Assembly: GCA_963576475.1 (NCBI GenBank)
Contig: OY754967.1
Span: 22,593,914 to 22,657,913, forward strand
Reading direction: 5' to 3'
Source of the DNA: Molanna angustata
Lineage: Eukaryota > Arthropoda > Insecta > Trichoptera > Molannidae
Length of the DNA stretch: 64,000 bases
In this document: one piece after another, positions 1 through 12,200 of the stretch
Position numbering within the stretch: position 1 is the stretch's first letter
How the letters are laid out: the number at the start of each line of letters is the position of its first letter
Made by a program: the position numbers and the translations under genes
Notes under the pieces: model-generated
The model's database searches: none
Told to the model about the DNA's origin: nothing
The model's input: the letters and a program-made list of their open reading frames with translations, nothing else

Positions 1-112
1 AGGTGAGTAGTTATTGAGATATGACGATTTTAATTTTGTCCGAAAATTGCGCCGCACTGAGGTGTTACATTGTTTAGCATATGCGTAGCACGGAAAAGGT
101 TAAGAAAAGAAA

Positions 113-235
113 CAAGAAAAGATAACTCAATGTATGAAAGTGACAGTTGCCAGTCATGTGACAACTGTCACTTCCATACATTGAGTTATCTTTTCTTGAG
201 CTAAATGAAACATTGTCTAGGGGGGGCTGGGGGGC
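113..235. mobile_element. Foldback MITE, family M1, copy 1
   Basis: Near-perfect inverted arms 113-149 and 161-199, read as AAGATAACTCAATGTATG and its complement, enclose a loop of about 11 nt. The right side continues to a G-rich end (about 218-235) that matches the end of copy 2 at 36175-36505; the left terminus is degraded. It lies in the PEP synthase-like intron after exon 15. Confidence 0.8.
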
Positions 236-272
236 TGATGTGATATTACAAAATATATGCAGAGCTTCTTAC

Positions 273-3200
273 CCCTATCATGTTTCTCATCAATAACATT
301 TTAGCTATAAAGTTATTAGAAGGACTTCTATTTATTGCAATGGAATTGATTTTGGAGTTAGTTGTAATATGTCCATATATTGCTAAATCCATTGTTTTTG
401 TTTCAATAGTTACTTCTTTTTCAGGCATCGCTAACATTGTCTAAAATTATGATTTGAAGTAATATTATTTATTGTTTTTATAATTAAAAGTACTATAAAA
501 CCATCCTTACTCCGTGCATAAAATGTGTTTTTAAAAAATAATAATTCTTGGAATTTGTTTATACTTACTATGAATATTCTTAAACATACCATATAAGTTA
601 AGCTAAAATTTAAACACAATTAAAGAAATTATGTGAAAGCCATGTTTATATATTTTATTTATAATCAGTTTCAAGAAACCAAATTAGTGTGTATTTTATG
701 TTAATACTTACGTTAAATACATTCAAGCAAATATGCTGATGTGTATATGAAAGGGACTCAATAAAATATTCACTCCATTTTCTGTTACTATTGAGACTTA
801 TTGATTTGTCTAAAGCTTTACCGAGTGTACTATATGCTAATGGAGAGTAGCAACCTGGTAAAACCTAAAACAGAAAATATGATGAACGACATATGTAAAA
901 CATCTTGGAAAATTGGTCTCAAAATGAATACATCAAAAATCAAAGTTATGAGCAATGCTGAGCCGTCTGAGTTACTTGATATAAGGAAAGGTCATCGAAA
1001 AGGTTGATAGTTATATTTATCTTGGACACACTATGAAACTTGGAAGAGAAAAGAGGCAGAAATTGAAAGAAGAAGAGTTCTAGCATGGGACGCCTTTGGT
1101 AAACTCTCTTAAATTTTTTTTTATTTATTTATTCAGCAACAAACAGGTACATCAAGTCTCCGAAGTAAGCCATTTATCTTAAAATGAAAGATTTCTTAGA
1201 TACTTGCATTTTACCCGTACTGACGTATGGCTGTGAAGCTGTTATGTTTGCAAAAAGAATGCTACATAATTTAGCAGTAACATAAAAAGCCATGGAAAGG
1301 CGAATGCTGGGGATAGAAAAACTAACTTGTGGTGTGGGAAAACCAATGTAACCGACGTTGTCCAAAAGGTTTTATTTTATGTAGCTTCTAAGGCAACTAA
1401 CAGGTACTATGTAAAATAATCATTTAACACGCACCCAATAACAAATTGCCACATTCTGGAGACTTATAATATTAATCGTCTCACAGATCCAGACTGAAAA
1501 CACAATTAAAAACTGTGTCTCCACCTCAACTCAACTGTGTGGGAATCGAACCCGGGACCCTTGGATCAGCAGTCAGATACCCAACCAACTGAGCCACGAA
1601 GGCCGACAAAGGTTGTCAACCAGAGGTGGAGCTGGGCAGGGCATATTGCCTGAACCACAGATTCCAGATGGACTAAGAAAGTGCTGGAATGGCGAATGAA
1701 GAATTGGCAAAAGAAGTGTTAGAAGGCCTCAAACAAGGTGGTCTGACAATATTAGACGGGTGGCTGAAGGTAGATGCGGTCTGCCTAGGATAGGGAGATG
1801 TGGAAGTCTCAGGGGGAGGCCTATGTTCATTACTGGACACAGGAGGGCTGACAAAAGAAAGGTACAATATATTCACGATGGGAAAATTTATTTTTATTTC
1901 CAATAATTTCCTATTTATGTTGGTAAAAGGATTTTCATGTAGTAAAGAAGTAGTCTGCAGAACATAATCCGATAAAATAATCTGATATACAATAATTTAA
2001 AAATAATACAAAAAATTCAGTTATTATTAATAAGTAACTTCTAGAAAAAATAACGATTTTTTGAACATTCAGCGATCAAAAGGGTTGGTAGGGAATGTAG
2101 GTACCCCCTCAGAGGTCATCTTTTAATATGTCAAGTAACTGGATGGGTGAATTTTCCCAATTGAAGCTAGATCATTATATTTGTTGCATTTTATTTTGAC
2201 ATTTGAAATAATTTACGCATTGACCTGTTAATTCTTTTGAGAATGTGTAATAAATGGTAAACACCTTTAAAAATAAAATCATGCAGATTTATTACCTCAC
2301 CAGTATTTGCAAATGTAAAATAGTCCTCGTCCGACATTACAGGGGAATCTAATTCATGTCGTAGTTCAAATTCTGTCCAATTATTCAAGCTGGTAATAGG
2401 TCTTGCTTGTAGTAAATAAATTTTTCCCTGCAATAATTATTTTTAGTGTAATCAACAATAGATTAATGATGCATTATTTTTTTTATTATTGAATGAATAA
2501 GCATGTCTTTGTAAAAAGAACATACACATCATGTACTTTCCATAAACAAAGGGAAGGAAATTTTACTAAATCACACAACTTTTACAGAGAATTTATTTAT
2601 CAGACAAACTAAACATAAATGTGTGTTTGGAAAACATACAATTGTTATTGAATATCCGTTGTGTATGTACAATAAACATGAAAATAACAAAAAATGTGAA
2701 ATAGTACAAAATAAATGAGGCAATGACATTGAAAATGTTGATGTTGATAATTGAAAGTCTGGTAAACAAATACTGCATTTTTGTACCTTGACAATAGCCC
2801 ATTCAATGTCTCTGGCAGATCCCCAAAGAGACTCTTGTTGAATTGCTATATTACCGAGTTGTAGACATTCTTCTTCAGAAATGCTGACTGAATTAGATTC
2901 ATTTGGATCTACTTGGATTGTCATTGTTCCAGAGAAAAATTTGTCAGATTTATCTATAATTATTCTTTGGTTCTTTTTTCCAATTTCAACCTTCGTAATA
3001 TTTATATTACGCTCAATGTCTTTTTCAAGAATAATTGTGTCTGGTTCTACGTGTCCTGAGACGACACTCTGTAATGACATTGGTATCAAATAAATTATTA
3101 TAATGATATTACCAAGTGCAATAAATGTATTTAATAAATTTATTATTTAATACAACTGTCGATTTGTTCAAGAGAATTTTATTCTCTTAACATATCGACA

Positions 3201-6200
3201 AATTATTAAGCCAAGACCCGCGTATAAGGAATACTAGCAACATTTTGTATGGCGTAGTGGACTTTTTGCATGCTAAAAACACCAACTTAGAGGCTTCGCA
3301 GCATATATGTTCCTATACATGGATTTACTCAGAATTCGGAGTAGAACATTTTATGTGAGTTTTGTGTGTCTGTCCCCCCCCCCCTTATAACTTTTGATCC
3401 GCTGGATTCACAAAGCCTAAAATTTCAGAATATATAAATAGTTATAGGCCTACAAAACTTTTATACTCAGAACTGTGAATTTTCGTTTCAGTCAGGGGTT
3501 ATCAACTTTTGAATTTTTGGTTTATTTTTCCATATATCTCAGAAACCATAAAATCTAGAATGCTGAAAATTGGTATAAACATAGACAAATACAAAATCTC
3601 AAATTGGTTTTTTCAAAAAAATTCCAGGGTTTCTCATTATGAGTTTAACTATGAGGATAAATTTATGAGGATTTTTAATTCTATGAAATCTTATAACTTG
3701 GCATTTGTTGATATTTAAATATCTAAGAAGACTCAATAATTTGATACTTAATCTCCAAATATACATACATACCATCATGATGTTTTCATATTCCGGGTAG
3801 GAAAACAGGACTGACCTCCATACTGTCCTATCTTAACATACATACCAACATGTGTTAACATTTTCAATAATTTGGATTTATGGGTATATAGTTTGATTTT
3901 TATTCTTCAACTATACATACTATCACTATCCACAGTTGGATCTCATGTGTTACATGCAACTAGAATTAAATACATTTATTATGTATTTAATTATGTAATC
4001 AATTATTTTTTGCAATGTTAAATAAAATTAAATCTTATCCTCCTCGGGCCCCGCGTCCCCTGTGGGGGACATAAAATATACTTTCAAAAAAGAAGTTTCC
4101 TACCTTATCACCTACTTAATTTAGTTTACAAAAGTGTGCAACTAATCACCAAAAGATGGCAGTATTGAATTTTACCAACAATAAATTTAAATAACAATCA
4201 GTTGATATTTTTTTAACGTGTCAAAATGTCATCTTCAAGAAAAACTCAATTTTTTGGTGATCAACTAAGTAAGTTCATTTTTTTTCTATTTTATTTTTTT
4301 TATTTTTAGTATTTTTTTCTGTGATTACATTCAAAAATATTCATTTTACGTAGATGCTGTTCAGATTTTTAGAAAATTTAAAATTTACAATAACAGTGAG
4401 CCGCCAAGTTTGGATGTCCCCTACAGGGGACATTGGGCCTAGGCAAAGCAAAATTCAAGACTGAATCAAGAATAGAGAATGTTTTAGATTACTCGATTGT
4501 TTTATTTTAACGTAAGAAATTTCTGTTTTCTTATTGATTTTGCAGCAATATCGGATTACTTATGCATGCATTGACATGTTACAAAAATGCAAAATGTTAC
4601 AAAAATATTTACAAAAATAAATAAATATTTTAATTTGCTTTCAGATTCCGCTTCATTTGCAAATTTTGTAAATTTAGAGGTCGATGGAGAAGTTTCGGAT
4701 ATTGACCTAAGTGACCTCCATTATGGACACCTGGCCTTTCTGGCCAGATAGTGCTGGAGTCCCACCAGCTAAAACCCCTCATCTTCTGTAGCACACAGGT
4801 AGCCCTGCCTTTCGGCCTACCCTGTTGTGCAACCTTTGTCCTATGTTCGTTCTGCCTGCTCGCTACGTTCATCTTCTTCTTTTCTCCTCATTATATTCTC
4901 AACATATGTGTTCACCGTGCTCCAGCTCTCCAGCGTCTGCAGCATCCACTCTACGAGTGCGTCTGGCTCCAGAGGCCCTCCCAATTCTCTCTCCAGTGCC
5001 TCTCTCTCCGATACCCACCGGCTGCATCTAAAGAACGTATGTTCCACATCGTCCTCCTTTTCGCAGTACATAAACGTTGGATTTGATCTTTTTCCAATTT
5101 TGTGTGTGTACTGTATGAAGACTCCATGGCCCGTGAATGCCTGCGTGAGGCGGAAGGATATCTCCCCATGCCTTCTTGTAGTCCATGTTTTAATGTCTTT
5201 TATCATGCGGTGGGTCCATCGTCCCGTGCTGGACTCATCCCATGACTTCTGTCAGTCCAGGATTGTTGCCTCTCTTTCTGTACGTTTTATTTCGGGTGTT
5301 AGAGGTCCTTCTCGGTCGAATAGCCTGATTTTCAATAAACTGAAAATGAGATACTGATATTTATTCTTTCCTTTTACAAAATCAGTCTCGAGGCCCAATG
5401 TCCCCTAGAGGGGACATATGATTTTCCGGAAAAGCGGAAATTTAAAAAAAAAATTTCTTCTTAGAAATTTTTCAAATATTATTTTCACACAGAATTCAAA
5501 ATTCCGCCACTTTTAAAAAAAAAAAAAGTCTCTGGGCCTGAGGAGGATAAGTGTAGTCAAATTTGAGCATAAAATCTCACTAAAGATCAATTATTGTAAA
5601 ATCACAAGACTATAATTAGATTTTTTTCAGTAGCTTTCTGTTTGTCAGGGACTAAACAACCATACATAAGCTTTAATGTGTCGCAATGTGTTTACAATAA
5701 TATTATGATAGTGTATAGTTGGTGTGTAAAACAAGAATGTGCTAAGTTCCACTTGAATACCTAAGTTCCACTACAATAGTCATGTATAATCTTATCTTCC
5801 AACTGTCGATTTGATCAAGAGAATTTATTTCTCTTATCAGATAGTTTCAAGCCATGATGCGCGAGATTTGTATGGCCAGGTCTTTATTTTTCATGGTTTT
5901 TTCAACTTTGAAGTCAAAAACACCAACTTCGAGGCTTCGCAGCATATATGTTATGTATATTATGGATTACTTAGAATTTGGAGTAGAACATTTAGTGTGT
6001 CTGTGTGTGTGTGTGTATCCATTCCCCCCTTATAACTTTTGATCCGCTTGATTTACAGAGCCTAAAATTTCAGAAAATATATAATTAATCTCAATAGATA
6101 CTATCAACCTGTTTACATATTCGGGGAAGGAAAAAATGACTGACCTCCACACTATCCTATCTTGACATAGGTACATGTTTTGTATAGAAAACAAAATATC

Positions 6201-9200
6201 TTTAAATATTGAAGAATTTGGATTTAAGGGTTTATAGGGTATGTATTCTTCAACTACACATACTATCGCCAATGGCAGTTGGATCTCATGTGTTACATGC
6301 AACTAGTTCTATTTAATCGGTCCCATTGATGAATATTTACTATTATGATAGAATACTATTATTATTTTTAGTAAATTACCTCTCCTAGTCCATAGTTGGA
6401 TGTAATGAGAATGATAGATGGATTTCCGTTATTCGGATGTCTAGTGAACATGACTCCAGCTGCCCTGGCTTCCACCATCACCTGAATTACAACACCCATT
6501 CCACAGTTCACTTCTTGACCATGCTGTCTGGATAAATACATTGATACATAAAAAAAAGGAACACACAATAACTATTCTAAGCTTCACTTTCCTTAGAATT
6601 TAATAAATCCCACACATTTCTAAATTAGGTACTATTATTATTACTATTGCTAAACTTCATACTTGTATTGAAATAATTTTTGTTGTATCCTCTACTAAAC
6701 AACTGGTGCTTTTTATGTAACAAAATATTCCTTTATTTTCTTTTATTACTTTCGTATCTCAGCCAAACAATCTATTCTTAAATATTCTTCTTTTACTTTA
6801 TTTAGTCTTTATTATTTATTCGTTCAAGTATTTATTTATTTATTTATTCATTCAGTTTTTCATTTATTTAATTTTTTTTATATTTATTTATTAATTAATT
6901 AATTTATTTGTTCATTCATTAAGTGATTAATTAATTAATTTATTTATTTAATGAATTAAGTAAATACACCCTGCGTGATCACATTATAATTTTTGAATAA
7001 ACAAACAAAAGTATTGAAAATAAACAAATTTACCTGCGATATTCTACACTTTGAAAAGTGAAAAGTGAAGCCCAACATTTTTGAATTCCACAAAGAACAT
7101 CATCGATAGTTTTGCAACCCAAGATGGTCGCATTTTGTCCTGCAGCCGATAATTCCTCTGAATCCTCACCAATACCTGAATGGGAATAGTTACACTCATA
7201 TAATTTTGGAAGACAAAAACGATGAAGATTACATGATTTGATAAACATGAAAAAATTAAAAGTGTTAAGACTTCTATACTGGGGTCCTAGGATTGATTTT
7301 CCAGCATAGGTAATTATTGCTAGAAATGCTGGTTAGAGTGAATAAATTGCTATTAGGAAATAAACTCACAACTTGTGTAGTAAAATGTTAAAAATAAAAG
7401 ATTTTGTACCTGATGATCTGACAGCCATATATAAATCCTTTGAGTCTGTAAATCCTTGAGAATCACATAATTTTTCAAATGAAACGATAACATGTTCTCG
7501 TACAATATCACAAACTTGTGTTGTTGCTAAAATATTTGAAGCTCTTAAAAAGAAATAATAAGATTAATAAAATAAATATATGAAATTCATAAAAATACTG
7601 CACAACTGAAATATATTCACCTTTCACAACAAGTTTTCATATTGGATTCACTGTATTCAATATTGACATCTTCTATTAAACTGATAGCATTTTGTAACTC
7701 TGTATTATGTTTAATTTGTAAATCTAATGCTCTTCTTGTTAAACAAAACCCTTCAGGAACACTATACTGGAAGAAAAATCATATTATGCTATAAGAACTT
7801 CTGGATGTTAATAAATAATTGTGTAACCTCAGATCATGAACAATAGTGGTTGAAACTTCATTGGATCGATTTAGAATTATAGTAAAATATCAAAAAAATA
7901 TTAAAATAAATAGATTAAAGTACAAATGATATATTTTTATTTGTTTTTATGTTTTAGAGGTTTGAAATATTGAATTTGTGAAACAAAGAATGGAAAATAA
8001 TTGAGGTAATCAAACTGGTTTCTGGAATCGGATATAAAGTAAAAATAATGTTTGATATTAAAAATTGCAATTTATAAAAACAATAATAATGTCATTAACT
8101 TACATCAGTTGTGACAACAGAAGAAAGTAATGCTAAAGAAGCAAACTTTCCTCCGACAACCTGAGGACACCTTGCTACATTTTCTTTGAATGTTGTACAA
8201 ATGGGTATCTTGCTATCAATATCTTCAATCTTTAACCAATGCAGCTGTTTACAATGAACTTGATTTTCCACAGAATAGTTAGCTTTTTCTAATTATAAGA
8301 AATAAAAAATCAATGTTAATAATTTGACCATGTTGATAATATATTTTAATCATTTTTTAAGACTACCTACAATTTTTTTTAAAAAGATTGTATATTTCTT
8401 TGTAAAAAGAACAATAAAATCTCATACATTCCCTAAACTAATTATAAATGCTTGTAAGGAAAGGTGAAAAATATTGGTCAAGCAGGATTCGAACCTGCGT
8501 CCCCATGAATATTAATCCAGCGCTCTAGATGCTCTGCCATCAATCTCTGCTATTTATTGTATTGAATTGTAAATACTTCCATGCACTCTATGCTAGTGGT
8601 AAATTTATTGCAGGTTAACAATTTTTCTAGCCAACATGTCCATCTTAGAGAACCAATGTTCTTTTATACTGGGAATCAAACCCAAGAAACCTTTTGTTTG
8701 ATAATATCATTTATATTGACATGTGTTAGACAAAAATTCAAGTACTAGCAACAATATCTATCCTTTCTTTTGTTTTTGTCATTGTTTTATTCGTTTTCAC
8801 TACACTGTTTGTGATTAATACCTCAGTGCTTAGTGATTATTAAAACTAACATGTCTTCATCTGTGTTTGACTTGCTAATCCTAACAACATGATCAAACAA
8901 TAACATTTTTTTCTAAATTGCCGACAGTAAAAAAGTGGTCAGTGGTCAATCTTTATATAAATATGTACAATATAAAAAAAACCTTTCAGTCATTTTATGA
9001 TTTTAGCTTTCTCTCATCTATTTTTACTCCTCACTACCCCAAGGGGATATAGTGGGGAGTTATAAATTAGCAACTTTTAAGGTTATTTTTTTATTGGAAA
9101 TTATTAACTAGTATCATGATGAGATTGAATTCTGAAAGTTTCATCACAATGTATCTGTGTGTGTACTATGTGCTATGTATGGTATGTTAATGACTAAAGT

Positions 9201-12200
9201 ACTCATTCGATTCTTTTCAAATTGTGTGAATTTGTATATATAATACTCGCTTAGACCCCATTGGACACCATTAGATTTTGAAAGATATCTGATCAGTGAT
9301 TTTCAAATTTTTTAACTGTCAAATATTTCAAAGTAACCCCAAGATCAGGAAATTAAAAAAAATATATTTTTATTTTCAAATTGCTAAAAGGGCACATCAC
9401 TTTCATAAAATGCCAATGAAGATTTATCAAGTTTTCATATTTAAATCAAAAATACTTTAACAAACTAATTTAATGAAAATGCTGAAAATCTTTCATAAAA
9501 AATTTTAATACTTTGTGGAGTGACTTGATAGTGAGGAGTATAGTGTTGGCCACAACCCACTCGTTTAATTTCTTAACTGCATTGCATGGCTGTCTTCCTA
9601 CTTAGTAGACCGTAAATACAAAGTTGTATTTAAAGATAGTACCACAAATAATATTACCTCCTTATACGGGGTCCCACAAGGTTCTGTACTTGGACCAATT
9701 CTCTTTAATTTATATACCAATCAGTTGGAAAATCTTGTTCAAAATCTTGGTTTCAACACACATGCCTATGCAGATGACCGCATACTGTTCAAGTCCTGTT
9801 CACCTGAATTTAAATATCATTTAACACACGAGGTATCCACATGCATAAATCAGATATCCACCTGGATGTGTAAGAACAAGCTAAAACTGAACCCAACAAA
9901 AACTGAGTTCCTTTGGCTTGCCTCACCTCGCAGGCAACAATACATAAATAATGACCCCATTTTAATTCAAAATGTCGAAATTACTCCTTCTAACTGCGTA
10001 AAATTTCTTGGTATACATATCGACAGTGCACTCTCTATGGATAAACACATTTCTTCCATAGTCAGACAAAGTTGTTACTTTCTCAGACAACTTAGACCTA
10101 TTCGAAGGTGTCTCTCGACAAATGCTGCTAAGGTCCTTATAAATTCTTTAATAGTTTCCCGTGTAGATTATTGTAACGCCATATTAGCACACTTACCGCA
10201 ATACCAAATCCATAGAATACAACTCATCCTCAATGCAGCAGCCCGTTATATTTACCAGATTGATCGTTTCTCGCATATCTCACCAACACTTCACAAACTT
10301 CATTGGCTGAAGAGCCCAGAACGTATAGAATTTAAAACATGTCTCCTTGTCTTTAAAGCACTCAATAGCATGGCCCCGGAATATATATCGGAACTTTGTG
10401 TTCCATTTTCACCTAACAATAAACAAAGTACGCTAAGATCAATGACCCAATCCAATAAAAAACTAGTAGAAACCAATCTCACAAATAAGCCAAAATACCT
10501 ATATCGATCTTTTGGCGTTTCTGGGCCAAAGTCATGGAACAATCTTCCAATGGATATAAGATGTGCCGAAAATATCAATGAATTCAAGAAGAAATTAAAA
10601 ACTCATCTTTTCCGCAAGTCGTATCCAGATTGTCCTTCATCCGTTCAATAATATTATGTGTACTAAATATTATGCCAGTTTACTTTGAATCGACTATTTT
10701 TTATAATTAATTTCATCTGGATTATGTAACAAGATTAATTTGTGATTTCTAGGTATTTTTTTAAGTTTTATATTTCACCATTTTCAATGTGTTAGCTATA
10801 GGACTAATTTTAACTTAATTTTAACTGATTGTATTTTTTTAAGTTTTGTTTCACCATTTTCAATGTGTTAGCTATAGGACTAATTTTAAATTATTTTTTG
10901 CAAACTGAAAGCGCCCTTGAGGTGACCACGGTTGTCACTAAACGGCGCTTTATAAATTGTCCTTATTATTATTATTATTATTATTAACTGAAACCTAGAG
11001 GTGAATTATCAGATAAAAATTTGAGTTTAAATACCATTTGGATACGAAAGTTGTAAATATCCTGATGATTGGGCACCATTTAAAATTCCCTGATAAGGTA
11101 CAACATACTTTTCCCATCCTTCCTGCCATCCTCCACTGTAATATTTCATCTCTTTTTTGTTCAGATTTATGTATGATATAAACGTTTTTGATTTTGCTGC
11201 AATGAAGATAACATAATAATAAAACAACAAAAAAATAAAATAATAAGTGTTATGTATATTTTTAATTCAAATACCTATATAGATAAGTAGGTATACTATA
11301 TATTGCATTATAACTTGTTTTATGATAATATATGAGAAAAATATAATTTCAGTGCACGGTAAAAACAAACATATTTGGATTTTAATTTTATATTTATAAA
11401 TTTGTAAAGAACTTACTTGAAAACTTAATGGTAAAAGCTTTCGGAAAATCCAAAATATCTCCTATGTTAGATAAGTCAATATTAAGATCATCCATTACAG
11501 ATTCATCTCCATTTGGTGTACGTACATTGCCATGTTTTACTCTAGAATTATTTTATCTTTGTAACAAATACATTTTTTTAACTTAAAATTATTAGCTATC
11601 AGAGATAGTACAATTTTCATACAGTAAAATATATTATGCATTTAGATAATTAAAAATTGTAGAGTAATCTACTGATATCATTGAAAAAAACATGTATCAG
11701 TATCAAAAGTCAATATTTCTAGTTGCAATAGTTTTACTTGGGAGAGTCTAAGTTATTATAATCCAGTGAAGGTCTAAAATAAGCTTAAAATATTCTATAA
11801 GCAAGGAGCATACTATGTTATACTTGATATACAAGTATACTACATAATATTCTATTTTAAGTTATACTTGATAAAAATAGTTGTATTTGATAAAAATATG
11901 TAGTTACTTAAAAATAACTACATATTTTTTATTGTTGCAAAAGACATATTATATATTTTCAATTAAATTGAAAATTGGCTGATCAACGATTTTAATAATA
12001 ATTTAGATAATTTCTACAACGCCGTTTTTGTGAATATCTCACCTCAAGAATGCTGAAAAATTGATTACATTGTACCATTTTAGCTCTGATAATATTTGTA
12101 AAAAAGGTGTGTATTGAGATTTTTTCTGAACGAAGATATATTTTCGGTTTGTGTGAGAGTGTATGGGAGCTTATTTCATGCATTTGGTCTTGCCACAGCA

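Noticed and set aside
8471..8550. Possible tRNA gene on the minus strand
   Set aside because: The B box is good, but the acceptor stem does not pair and the SINE-B body follows.
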